Shown here in pieces: positions 1 through 12,374 of a stretch of 64,000 nucleotides of DNA. This stretch comes from Marchantia polymorpha subsp. ruderalis (Eukaryota; Streptophyta; Marchantiopsida; Marchantiales; Marchantiaceae), in the NCBI GenBank assembly GCA_037833965.1, contig AP031358.1:3480001-3544000 (forward strand). Direction: 5' to 3'. Below the pieces are notes generated by a model. That model did not search any database. It saw nothing but the letters and a program-made list of their open reading frames with translations, and had not been told where the DNA came from. A program made the position numbers and the translations under genes. Every line of letters starts with the position of its first letter. Positions within the stretch are counted from its first letter, which is position 1.

Positions 1-1300
1 ATTCACGATGTAATGTAAGGTGTACCGTAAGCCCAGCTATTCTAGCTTACAGTTACTGACAACGCAATTTGTGTAAAACGTTCGGATCGCTTCAGGACAT
101 GTGTGCAGCGCATGTCATTTAAGCTTCATATTCTTTGACCCGACCACAACAAAAGCGATAAGCATGTTAAAAGAGGATCGTAGCGTAGAGCTCATGGGAC
201 TGACTCATCCTGCAGAAATTTTCATATGAATGGGGAGAATACTACAGTTTGTAAATGTGCAGAAAAACAATGCTCTTCTCTTCTTCAGCTGCAGCGACTT
301 TTCTTTCGGATTGATGTTTACAGTAAGCCAAAGCTTTTTACACCCAAAAATTGCATACCAAACTCAAAAGAAGTAGAGATCCAAGAACAAACTTTCTTGG
401 GAATAAAAGGTTTACATCATCGCTCCAGCATTAAAAAAAAAAAACATGTTCTCTAGATCAGGAATTTTTTTATGCTGGAGTCCTCACTTACGTATTACTT
501 TAGTGAAAATGGCAGGGAAGAGATGTCGAACGGAAAAATATGATCAAAAAAACAATAAGTTGCTAATATTTTGAAAATATATGCAGGAAAAGTATTGCAG
601 AGGGACAGTACCTGGAACGTACCATGCAGATCTCGATCGAAATAGAGGAGGAATTCCGCAACTGTGGGGCCTGGCCTGGGAGCAGTTAAATTCTTGTGCA
701 AGTACGACTGAGAATGGAGCACATTCTTGACAAAACAAAAAAATATCTTTGTTTACATTAGGAGTAAGCCTACCTAACCGCATCTAAAATTAGCAAATCA
801 GGACATTATGGGCTTGCTGTTCTGAAGTTCGTTCGAGGAAGACTAGGCCATCATGATCTGCAACTCCAGTTGCTTAACTTTTCTCCTCAGGCCCGAGCTT
901 TCAAATCTCGTCGAGCTTTTGGCTCAGCGCATCATTATATGTTTGGTGTTTTCTCCCCCACCTGGGCACAACATGAGTGCAATCACTGCAGTGACCGACC
1001 AAGTGCTCTCAGTCCATAAATCTGTGTTCTCAACTTATTCCCCCAACCCCCAGTGGCAATTGAGCACTGTGGGCTCAGCGAATGACACACAGATTATTTG
1101 TCGGCCTTGTCCTTCAAGGTGAGCGAAAGGTCGAAATGCAAGGGCCGTGCTTGCGCGAGGCTAAAGCCATACACTCATGGCGTCCTTCTGTTACGACACC
1201 AACCGCCACCGGTGTGTGTAACTTGAATCTATTTCTCTTGCGCAGAAGTGATGACACATTCCAGTAACTGTCCTATCTAAATGCTCTTTCGTCCAAACGT
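1..1300. other. Intergenic stretch, no gene recognised
   Basis: Base composition here is more balanced than in the following AT-rich desert, but the open frames are short (under 90 codons), none resembles a known protein family, and no splice-linked exon series could be assembled. It may be the flank of a gene lying outside the window. Confidence 0.4.
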
Positions 1301-4300
1301 GCTAGCATGTATGCAGATGATGATTTGGATTGCTGCTTCCATATATTTATGATTTAATAAAACAATAAATAATTGGAAAATATGGAATCATGCCACAAAT
1401 AGATGAAACGAAAGGAATCAGAACGGGCTAAATATATATTATTGCACCTTCGATATCCTGATTGTATAAGTCAGACGTTCTGAATACTGTATATTTATTG
1501 AATTACTCGATATAAAGTGAATGAATCTGAATTTGTTGTATAGAGTACTTCCTAACATATCTTTTTAATTATTTTATATTTTTCTTTTTCACTTAAAAAA
1601 TGTACAAACTACAGTACCATTCACATAGGAAAATCATCATTCCTAATATGATTTTCTTTTTATATTCAAAATTGAGGAGAAAATCAAAAAACTTATGATG
1701 AGATCTACAGATTGTGAAGATTAGCAAGGATTTGTTTGTAGACTTAAGAGGGGTGTGATGATTAAATGTAGATATCTTAAACTGCAAAGCTGGGGAAAAA
1801 AAAGGGCAAGCAGTGAAGATTATTATTGGTGGTACTTATTGTAGCAAAGTTTGCAAGAGTCCAAATGTAAAATGCATTTATAGCAAATTCATCATGGAGA
1901 ATGAACACTGAAAAGCAATGCCAATCAATTGAATAAACGTATGAACTGATGAATTCTTTTCATGTTTTTTTCAAGATTAATATTTTACGTGATTCTATAA
2001 CATAGAAGAATAGACGTGTCTTCATAAAAATTAACAAGGTTTGCATATAATTTGAATCAAAGAAACTGATATAATAAACATCAAAATACTTACGTTATCA
2101 TAATACTTTCGATAGACGAGATGTATATGAGTTTCATATGTTCAGCAATTTAATAATATTTTTAATATAAAAATGATGCATAAATGAGATATTTGAAATT
2201 TGAAATAGCAGTCAAATACATAAAACAATAAATTTATGTAATAATTCATCATTTACTGTAAAAAAATTTTGAAAGTGTTATTGTAACAACTCAAAGACTA
2301 ATTTCAGATTTCAATAACAAATTTATCAATTATAATTGTTATAAGATTATAATAAGCTTTCAGATATCTTTATGATAATTTCATTTCGTTTTTCAAAACT
2401 TGCAAATATACAATGTTTGAAGAATCAAAATAGTCAACAATGTCATGTGAAATTTTCAATTTAATAACCGAAAAAAAATTGGAAAAATCAATTTTAAGAT
2501 GATAATTAGAAATATTATTTTCAATTCCAAATTAAAATAATTATCACAATTTAATAATTACAGTAATTATGAGATATACATTTGAAACATTACGGCTAAT
2601 AATTTCGATGGAAAAATTTTGTTCCTGTATATATTTTATAAAAAATTGAAGATGATAATTTGTGTAAAATAATTTTCAAAGATTTAAATCTTATGATTTT
2701 CCAATTTTAATATATTAAAATCAATGGAGGAAAAAATTGAAAAAAAATAGCGTTTTATCATAATAATAAAGTATCAATTAGCTTCCATCCTATTCATCAG
2801 AATACAAATTCATAATTATTTAAAATATTAATATATAATTATTGAATATTTTTAAATTTTAAAGAAAATTTTAAACATCTTGTTAAGTGTTATTCTAACT
2901 TTTTGCAAAATATTCTACTAATTTTTAGAGTTTAATAGATCTTATCATTAATTTTACTTTCTAAAAAATACAATATGGTTTCACAAAACTTTTTATTTTT
3001 ATTCTATGTAAATTGAAAATATTTTTAAATTTCATTTTTAATTATGAATCATTATTGAAAAGAAATTAATATGAAGTTAGGTTGATATATATTTCATTAA
3101 ACATCATATTGATCTATTAATCATTCAAAGCATACAAATCATTGAATACTTATAATAAATTTACTTTACTTTACTATAATATATAATTTTTTAATAACAT
3201 ATACTTTTCTCAATCATGAATTCATAGATGAATGACGAATGAACTTTATCTGTTTCAATCTTATTTGATTTTCTTGCAAAGATACTAATGTCAATACATG
3301 AACATATACTTGTATTTGAAAATCTTAATGAATTTATGTTTTTACTGAGGTAGGTGAGGAAATATCTGATTTTTAAAGATATTTTCATCTCATATACTAT
3401 CCTGCTACAATAATAAGATAAAGCTTTATTACAATAATGTTTTAGCAAATGAGCAATGCATAAGCAGATATTTTTATTAAAAAAACTTCTGAATGTTTTG
3501 TATTACTACAAAATAAGGATTGTCAATTGTGCAAAATATGTAACATATTAAGTTTTGTAAATCGTTACATTGTGTTCAATAATTTTCCAATTTGACAACA
3601 AGGTAATACTACATAAAAGATTTTGGTGTTATTTTTTATCTATAAAGTTACTTTTATTATTTCAACTGTGAAAAGTTACTTTCGACAGTGGTAGTATTTG
3701 GAAAGGTTAATATTTCAAAGAACCCGATAAGTTGAAGAAACTTGTCTTTAATGTCTAAAATATTTCAAGCCTCGTTAAAGTCAGATTGTTTTGTAATACA
3801 ATTTAAAGCATTGCAAAGTATTTGTTCATGATGCATAGTGATCAAAAGTTGTTTATGTTGTTACATTATTTGATCAATGGAATTTTGTTGCCAATAAACT
3901 ATCAACGATCTTGATAATTCAAAACTATTCAAACAACATCCCGTGCTTTCAATGTTTTAAGTTCTTGAGGTAAGAAATATGTTGAAATTTGCCTAGTCGA
4001 ATTCATCTTGTGTGGCTTCAATTGTGCTCAAATTGCATACTGTTTCCAAAAGAATAACGTCAACCGCATGCAAAACTTCAAGTCTTGAATGTGAGTTCAA
4101 TTTATCAACAATTAGATAGCAAAGAGCCACTTATCTTGAATTAATCTAATCAAATTAGCATAACCGAAGCGTTCTATGAATGCAAAATGTTGTAAGCTAG
4201 TTAGCAAAGATTGAAAAATTGACTTATATTGCTCCAATGTGGTTTTTTGTCTTTACAAACCTTTGACACAAAGCCTGAAATTTCACTTACGACTACAATC

Positions 4301-4640
4301 CAAATCCATTAGACAATATGTTCATTTCACAAACTCATTAAAATTTACAAAATAATTCTTATTCAGATCGTCTTTTGACAAAAAATTATGATACGCGTAA
4401 TTTGGAGCCCAGTAAGTAGCAAATATATTTGAACAAATGTCTTGCATTTTTTTAATCAAAATATTTTGACATTGTAGAAAGTAAATCAATAAGATAATTG
4501 TTATATAATCCACAATCATTGTTTTTGTAAATTTTTTTACATCACAATATATATCTGATGTAATTGACATGAGACACGAATGAAATATGGTATGATCATC
4601 CTTGATTACACATGATAATTCTAGATAAACGTCCTATGTC
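1301..4640. other. AT-rich intergenic desert
   Basis: Very AT-rich sequence with poly-A and poly-T runs and only short chance open frames. I see no gene, no LTR pair and no clear transposase motif. It is probably old transposon DNA decayed beyond recognition, which is inference from composition and from the context of recognisable decayed elements elsewhere in the window. Confidence 0.5.
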
Positions 4641-4979
4641 ATGTACACACGTCTCTTCTTTTTTTAATATCAGTTTAGGGTTAGGGATCGAAGTGTATAG
4701 AGTCAAAGAGACTCGAAGAACGTCAAGTTCTTCGAATGAAATTACTCGTGTTAACCCAATTGGTTCAATACACAAACGTCACTGTCAAACCCAACTCAGT
4801 CACTACAAAATCTAGGTCAACGCTTATGGTCACCATAATCAATCCAATGAAAACTATTCCCAACGCTACATGCTTGATTCGTAGAATTAAACTTTCTTCA
4901 AATCTCTTTAATTCTATATTCTTCGATCCCTAACCCTAGTCCGATACTAAAAATGAAAGAGACGTGTGTTGTGGTACAT
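4641..4979. mobile_element. Foldback (MITE-like) inverted-repeat element
   Basis: Two long arms face each other: 4641-4740 and about 4875-4979. The outer parts (4641-4693 and 4921-4979) pair closely. Reading inward, both contain a GTCTCTT block, then a block TTAGGGTTAGGGATCGAAG (or its complement). Pairing continues inward with mismatches that are mostly C/T or G/A transitions. There is no coding capacity. A non-autonomous DNA transposon is the simplest reading. I found no convincing target-site duplication, so the family cannot be named. Confidence 0.7.
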
Positions 4980-7264
4980 TTGAGTTTGTAAGCTCTCGTT
5001 TCATATGTGTGTGTATGGCATGCCAGCGATGTAGATTGTATGACAATACATATTTGCACAACACATATCATATCAATAGCACCATTGGGTGAACATCCAA
5101 TTAGCTTGTATTACCATAAAAGACAAACTTCATCCAACAATTTTGAACATGACTAGTTCATTATGTCTAATAAAAGTAATCGTACGAAAGTGAAAAATTT
5201 CACAATATGATTTTTTATAAAGTTAAATTCTAACATCGATCTTAAATACTCTTTGCGGATCACAAGATGCATTGAAATATAAAGAGAAGTCTCATTTAAA
5301 TGACAAGTTTTGTACAATGTTCTTTATTGATATTGTGCATGCAATTCAAAGAAGAAAGAGAATGTTCATTTCAAATGCAAAAGTTATGTGATGTCCTTAT
5401 TTGATATTGCGCATGCAGTTCTTACATATGAAGTTATCATATACTCACTGCAAAATTCCAATTTGGGAATGACACCGATCTCTTTCACAGGATGAACGGT
5501 ATAAGCAATCATTGAAAAAGACATTCCTTGAGCAATAAAACGCAATCAATCCAAAAATCCAATCAAAAGTATTTGCGGCAACCGCTGAGCAATCCTCGCT
5601 CTTCTCGCACGCTGATCACTCAAGAAAGATGGGAATACGAAGGCAGGGATCGGCGAGTGTAAGTCCTTCAGCGAATTCGTTCTTCAGCTTGAATTCGATT
5701 CAAATTTTTTCTTCAATACTAATTCAATTCGAATTCACAGAATTCAATTCGTTCAGAGATGTACAGTTCGTCGTGTGTTTACATACATGAATAAAACTTG
5801 AATTTTGAAACTGAAATAGGAAACTTATGGCAACAAAATAGAAATTTAAATGTAATCCATGATAAAGATTTTTTAATTTTGACAGTTCCATGGATATGTG
5901 ACTTAGCATTCATAACGCTTTTAGTGTAGATTTAAAAATTTAATATAAAATAACATGATCTGAATAAACATTCAAGTATATTCTACATTTTCAATATAAA
6001 AATGTGAAATAAAACTATGTGATACAAGTCTTAAATTTATTTTAAAAATATATAATTCTATAAAAAATAATTTAAGATAATACATATATACTTCACTTAA
6101 AATAGGTAAAAAAACACATGATCTAATATAGAAAATGATATTTTTATGAATAAAATAATTTATTTATGGATCATTTAAATTTAATCTACTTTTCTTTTTG
6201 GATAAATCATTTAAATTATATACACTTACAATATCTTTTAAAATTGAGTTTTTCAATTTAGCTTCAGTTAGAGTTTTTGGGTTAAGTAAATTTAGAATTA
6301 TGTTTACTTCAAACTTTACATTATCTTGAGCAATCAAAATTTTCATCCATGATATTACCAACTAATTTTTATAATAAAATGATTTTTTGTGATACAATAT
6401 TAATTGAAAATGAGAGTTATTGAGAGATAAATGTCAAATGATATAGAAAGTTATCCAAGATGGAAATACTATTATATGAAAATTTTATATCTCATCAGAA
6501 ATTATTTTTGAATCTTCATATTTGATCTTATTCTTAATCTAGAATACACATCCATTAACACTACTTATAAGACACAATTATTTAGTTAATGATGATTAAA
6601 TTTATACTTATGCATAAAATATGTAATTTATGATATATGATTTTGTCATGTAATATAGATTAAGGATTGTATTTTGCAATGTGATAAAGAAAATATTAAA
6701 CATACATCAACATAAAACACGTATTACACAGTTTTAGAATCCACGGAGTCTTGGTCTACGTAATATTATCAATTTCTGAAATTCCTTAGAAATAATTACT
6801 TCTTTTTTTCATTTTATAAGGAAGTAATGTGATAGGAATTAGAAGTGCGTAATAGAATCTCTTAATTAGATTATGTAAGTATCTATACATATTTTATAAT
6901 TTCTTCATTGCATAGATTGATGCATGATTTGGAAAATTTTGATGAATTACTTGTTTTCACTCTTGATATCTGAGATCATCTAATATTTGTGAGTTCAAGT
7001 AAATCATCGTCGAAGTTGAACGAATCTTGCAAACGTTACAAGTTTTAAGAAGTCATTCTGCAATATCAATCCTACAATTATTGCGCTTCAAACTTAACAC
7101 AATTTTCATGAATTTTTGAGATATTTGCTTGATGGGACCCCACGGATAGTTTGTCGTCGATGAGTTCTAGTAAATGTTCTAATATGAATATGTTCTTGTA
7201 TCTATTCTTGTATTTGTTCTTTTCTTTGTCTATCTGCATTAATCCGCTCTACTCTAATCTCGAT
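4980..7264. other. AT-rich intergenic sequence
   Basis: No gene is recognisable. The part at about 5660-5760 is a degenerate AATTC/GAATTC-rich patch where short words such as TTCAATTC and GAATTC recur. The rest is AT-rich with short chance open frames. Confidence 0.45.
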
Positions 7265-7272
7265 TGCGTAGG
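7265..7272. repeat. Left target-site duplication of hAT element
   Basis: TGCGTAGG lies directly before the left end of the hAT element. It matches TGCGCAGG at 9600-9607 in seven of eight positions, the difference being a C/T transition. Eight base pairs is the normal duplication length for hAT elements. Confidence 0.8.
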
Positions 7273-9599
7273 TAGATCTGGCCACGACTCGACTAACGAC
7301 TAGTCGACTTGCTCCAGACGCCTAGTCGACTAGGCGTCGACTAGTCGACTATTTTTTGACTAAATTCGGGAGTCTCAGAAAAACTCAAAATCGCTGTCAT
7401 ACTCATTTATTCAAAACTTTCAAAAGTAGATTCCACGATCGAAGCTTCATCATCTTGGAAATATTCTCATCGGATAGACTCGAGCGCTGAGAAGTGACGA
7501 ACGAGCCGCTGTCAGAGAAGGCGGACTCTGAAGGGACTGAGGAGCCCATCACAATAAATTTAACACGAGCAAGTCGCGATAACAAAGGGAAGCGTTTGCT
7601 GGAAGCGGATCACCATTCCAGTGATTCCAGATGACTTCTTGTGATACATTATCACAAGAATTATCGATCTGACCACGTTCAGCACAAGATCTTGCACGCG
7701 CCAACTTGGCAGCGGCAAGAAGACCCAATCGCTGAGGAATCTCAACATTCTGCTGCTGTTGATATCCATACCTGACAATAAGAATTTGGCAAATACGGAA
7801 CTTGAGCTCCTGAATGTCTTCATCGGGAACAGGCACAGATGGATCGAGACATGAAGCGAGCAAGCAGAGAGGGCTGTTCATGTTCTCCTTAAACTTTTCC
7901 AACTTTGAAAGCATCGCTTCTGCAGCTTGCTTCGCAGTTGGTACAGTGAATCCAGATTCCAGTGTGCTGGATATCGTCTATAGGCAATGCGTCTTGAGAG
8001 ACTCGTAAATAAGAGGTTGAATATACAAGATGACATAGCTACTACCGCTGGCAGTAGTTGTCAATTCGCTGGCTGGACGAAAGAAGTCCACAACTGCTTT
8101 GATTTCTCGCCAATCCGTTTGACTCAACTGCAAACCGCCCAACGATGCAGTAAACTCTTCTTTGTTGCACATTGACTCAAAGACATATTTGACAAGAAAG
8201 CAGTTATCAACCATTTCAAACATAGAGTTCCAACGGGACTCAACGTCAAGGCCCGGTACATCGACGATGTTCCGCCTGCCCAGCAACACCTGGATCTCTC
8301 GGAACGTCACACGCAAAACCGCCGAGACGCGAATCATCTTCAAAAGAGATCGAATCTTCTCAACAACAGGCTTCACGATTGTTCCACAATCTTCTACAGC
8401 TCTGTTGATGATGTGACAAACACATCGAACGTGCCAATCCGACTCTAGCTTGGCATCAAACTCTTCATTCAACTTCGCAGCAACATGGCGCATCGCCGGC
8501 GGCATCTCGCCACCACTATCTGTTGTGACGGCTCTGACGCGAGTCGCGAGGTTTAGATCTTTCAGGATAGAAAGCAGCAGCTCCGACGTTGTCCATTGAT
8601 TATGTGGTGGTGGAAAGTAAACGAACTCGATGACAGTAGAACGTAAATTCCAGTTTTCGTCGACCCAGTGCAGCGTCACATCAAAGTAGCCTCTCATGAT
8701 TCGAGAATACCAACCATCGCAAGTGAGTGCGACATCTACTAGAATTGACTCCAACACCAACGCAATCTTCGCTTTCGCTTCTTCGTATGCATCGTCCACG
8801 CCTCGCTCAATAGTCCTACGGCTCGGTACATTAAAGAAAGGGTTCAACTCATGCATGAATTCTTTGAAGAAGTTGTTCTCGACGACTGCGATCGGCTGCT
8901 GCTTGTCCACGATCCAATTGACTAGCTTCGAGAACAACGGTGTCCGTTTGTCGTCGTCGAGCCGGTTGTGCGCAATGAGACGCCCGCCATTCTTACTGAA
9001 TGTGAGCTGATCCACTTGCCCTGGAACAGCATCTCCTTTCGTCAACCTATGCTTGCTCGTTAGGTCCGAAGCGAGCGTAGTCGTCGATGTTCCCTTCGAG
9101 AACGACCGCCCGCAGCCTTCGACTGCACACGTTACGCGCACAGTGATGTCATCGTCTTCATAGAAGTGATCGAACACCCATGAGGTTTTCTTTAGCTTCT
9201 TAGAGTGTCTCCCTGTTGCAGACGTTGATCCGGATGCGCGGCCGGACGGCCTGAAGAATTGTTCAGAGGTAGGCTCATCATGGGATTCATCGCCGATTTT
9301 GATGACTTTGTCTTCCGTGTCGCTACTACTGGAGTAAGACTCAAACATGACAGATGACATATTGGAGAAACTTCTAGTCTTCTAGACCTTCTCAGACTTT
9401 TCTCACGTCACTCAGTCACTCAGTCACTCAGTGGTCACGACCTGAGGCTGACTGGCTAAGTGCGTCACGGAGTCCATGGCGCACTTGTAGTAACCGACTA
9501 AGTTGTTGACTAGTCGACCAGGGCCGAAGGCTAGTCGACTAGTCGGAGTTCCGACTAGTCGACTAGGTCATCGACTAGTCGATTAAGTGCCCAGGTCTA
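7273..9599 (-). mobile_element. hAT-superfamily DNA transposon, nearly complete
   Basis: The 2,327-bp element is bounded by an 8-bp duplication (TGCGTAGG at 7265-7272, TGCGCAGG at 9600-9607). It has short imperfect terminal inverted repeats: TAGATCTGGCCAC on the left pairs with TAGACCTGGGCAC read inward from the right. Just inside both ends are clusters of the self-complementary word TAGTCGACTA or its close variants, with three TAGTCGA cores on the left (about 7296-7350) and four on the right (about 9510-9585). These probably act as transposase binding sites, as subterminal repeats do in other hAT elements. The only gene is a broken transposase on the minus strand. Confidence 0.88.
7403..9360 (-). 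pseudogene. hAT transposase pseudogene (BED finger, RNase H-like core, hATC domain)
   Basis: The frame opens at 9360 and runs 460 codons. It starts with an acidic Ser-rich leader, then a BED-type zinc finger (CAVEGCGRSF, then TSKHRLTKGD) near residues 78-107. The catalytic core follows, with CDGW, TTDSGGEM, the VRCVCH segment and the RW motif in VESRWNSMF. It meets an in-frame TAG at 7978-7980. The same frame then reopens and continues to 7549 with no other stop. The conserved C-terminal dimerisation part (GSSVPSESAF, then SLSDENISKMMKLRSW) lies in another frame at 7403-7600, so a second lesion, a small indel near 7585-7605, is implied. The third catalytic acid is the Glu of SVPSES. The TAG could have come from CAG by one C-to-T change. 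Only two lesions suggests fairly recent inactivation. Confidence 0.9.
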
Positions 9600-9607
9600 T
9601 GCGCAGG
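9600..9607. repeat. Right target-site duplication of hAT element
   Basis: TGCGCAGG follows the right end of the element and matches the left copy at 7265-7272 in seven of eight positions. Confidence 0.8.
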
Positions 9608-9858
9608 CCCATCGGGGAGTGCGCGCTCGCGGACACGGGCCGGGCAAATTTTTTTCCTCTGTTTCTCTATGTGCTCTCAGTGCGCATCGGTTCATTGGGT
9701 AAGTTTTGAACCTCCTTCGCGAAGTACTAAATGCTTATCGCCATTTTGCGCATGGGGTGAACAGAGAGAGGGAGGGAGGCAGCAGCAGAGGACACAGGCA
9801 AGCTTAGACAAAGGTCTAGTAGCGTAGGCTACTCACGGGCAGCTCATTGGACGAGGGT

Positions 9859-10104
9859 CTAGTAGAGTAGGCAACTCACGAACTCACCGTCTATTCAATT
9901 CATACTAGAACACTGTCTATTTATACTAGAACAGTCTAACATGTGCCGGCTAGTAGAATAGACGACTCACGAACTCACTGTATTCAATTCATACTAGAAC
10001 ACCGTTTATACCAGAACAGTCTAACATGTGACGTTTAGTAGAATAGACGATTCACGAACTCACCATCTATTCAATTCATACTAGAACAGTCTAACATGTG
10101 ACGT
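9859..10104. repeat. Tandem repeat array, three imperfect units of about 70-91 bp
   Basis: Units start near 9859, 9950 and 10035. Each runs CTAGTAGARTAGRC, an ACTCACGAACTCAC block, ATTCAATTCATACTAGAACA and finally AGAACAGTCTAACATGTG. The units differ by internal deletions. A partial fourth unit (TCTAGTAGCGTAGGCTACTCACG) sits upstream near 9814. The array has no coding sense and lies just outside the hAT element. Confidence 0.85.
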
Positions 10105-12374
10105 CGTTGGAATATCATTGCGTAAAATGAAACTTGATGGATCAAATCAAGCAAATATGTTCTTGATGGGATTCCATCAAGCAAATATCTCTGAATTTTC
10201 CTTTCATAGGATGTTACATTGTTATTTTCAAATGAGAAAACATAATTTTCGGCTCTACTTTATTGGACTATATTTAACCCCATCGGCGCGAGGGATGTGG
10301 TTTCCGATGACTCTTTTGATCATCCCGAATCTTATTGATCATACACTTCTGGGGTATTGTGACAATGCTACTACGATAAGAATCCGAATTCAGAAGCTAT
10401 GTTGTAAATTCATTAAGTAAATGTGGCAGAATTCCAGATGAAATTCTCTTACCGGGCACAGACATCAATACTAGCTGTGCCGCAATCTCCGAGGATCGCT
10501 TACTGTTGTATCATTTCTCAAACTCTCCTCGGCTCACAATATACATACTAAAAATATCCCGTCATAACCACAAGTAGCAAGTGCCTTCACCCCAAATTCG
10601 TGTAAAACCAGATCTACTTGACCAGGCGAAGTGTGAAGAAAACTTTACAAAGCAATCGATGAGAAAAAAATTTAATAAATCTTTCATATCAAATGTACAT
10701 AGCTCGTGCATAAAGTTCAGTTTCATTCAATACTCCAACGAAGTACGAGGTTGAATCACAGTGCAGCATTTTCAGATTGAGGGTGGACTAGGTCCACCCT
10801 GAACTCGAACATTGGTTCAACTACAGGTACAGTTCCGTAATGTAAAACACAGAAACCATCTACGCACGCTTCCGGCGCGCGCTGTCATATTGCCAAGCCG
10901 GAAACAAAGAGGTGACAGTCTACAGTCAAAATACAGCTGTACCTAACGCTGGTCCGTCCGGGCAACCTGCGTGTTTGACACATGTGAAGGAAGCTTCACA
11001 TCCAGTGGAATCATCACAAGAAATTCAAAAGAAAAGGCCGATGCACTAACAGATTAGCCACATTCTGAGTGGTCTCGAATTCGTTGTCTGCCCACGGTAG
11101 TCAGGCTTCATTCCTTGACAACACGTGACACTTCACCTGCAGCATAATTTGTATATATCTCGTGTCAGGTGTCAAGAATCGTAGAAGCATCTAACGTGTA
11201 AATGGTATTGCGAGTCCATCGCGTAATATTTGCGGCTTTGCTTTTTGCTCTTTTCTTGCTCTTTTCTCTTTTTTGCTTTCTTTTGCTTTTGCATTTGCTT
11301 TTTTGCCGCTTTCTTTTTCAACCATTACACACATATGAACTTGTATCAACAGCAACGGAAAAGATGGCAATGAATATCTCGGAGTAGGCAAGGCAATAAA
11401 AAAGTCACGAGAGCTCTACTCACGACTAGGACATATCCGTATAGTTGACTGAGACTCAGAGTCGTGCTCTACTCACGACTAGGACGTATCCGTATAGTTG
11501 ACTGAGACTCAGAGTCGTGAGCTAGAACTCCTTCAGGAAAGGGTGAAAGAACCAGAGCAAACGACCTCTCTTACCTACAATCTACGGCAGTGGCATAACA
11601 AGACTTCGCATTCATAAAACAAAACTCTCAGAAAAACAGGAATACCTTAAAGCACTTACAAAACAGGATCAATATCTGTCAATACTCTCCTCCCGAATGA
11701 AGCTCTGGGAGCGCTTCTCAAATTCCCTATAATTGACAACCCAACTTTTTTTGACGACAGCCAACGAATTAGAAGTCCAAAAACTCCAGAAGAATTCTAT
11801 TCAGCTGCAGTTCGCTACCAGTCTGGTAGTTTTCATCAATGCACATCAGTATGTTAACTTTGTTCTTGAGCTTTTCACCAAAACACTGATCCAACACTAC
11901 ACCAACTACACAAGCATGGACATCGAAAGAAAATACTCAGAATAGGCGGAAATCCCCCCACGAGTAAGACTCTCACTGGAGACGGAAAACGTGGGGTAGA
12001 GGAGCAAAACTTGGGATCTTCTGAGAAACTTGAAAAATTATCAGTTCCTCCAAGGTGTAGTGGACAATCCTCCACCTCGTCCTCAATGAAAGAGCATTGT
12101 GATTACCTTCATACCTCGTCTCTTCTCTTTCCTAGGGTGCACTGGTGATTAGGTCGACGGACCATGAAGCCAGTGGACAAAGAGTCAACATAGTATAGCC
12201 TGAAAGCTTTCAGATCAGAAGGGTATATAACACGAGGTATTTGGCTAATGGATAGGGCTTCAAGATCATGCCCTGAATTCGGATATGCCGCAGTAGACAA
12301 ATTGCAGTTTACATTCTACATCTCTACCACCAATTTAGAGTGAACTAAAGGTTACAATAGAGCTAGGGATGTCC
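10105..12374. other. Intergenic region between repeat array and PABN 3' end
   Basis: No gene is recognised. It contains a pyrimidine-rich low-complexity patch at about 11220-11330 (repeats of TTTTGCT and CTCTTTT) and the 53-bp tandem duplication listed separately. The part nearest 12375 should include the 3' untranslated region of the minus-strand PABN gene, but no polyadenylation signal could be fixed with confidence. Confidence 0.4.
11413..11518. repeat. Tandem duplication, 2 x 53 bp
   Basis: Two adjacent copies, 11413-11465 and 11466-11518, differ at one position only (CATATCC versus CGTATCC). Each copy begins CTCTACTCACGACTAGGAC and contains GACTGAGACTCAGAGTCGTG. The near identity points to a recent duplication. 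Confidence 0.92.
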
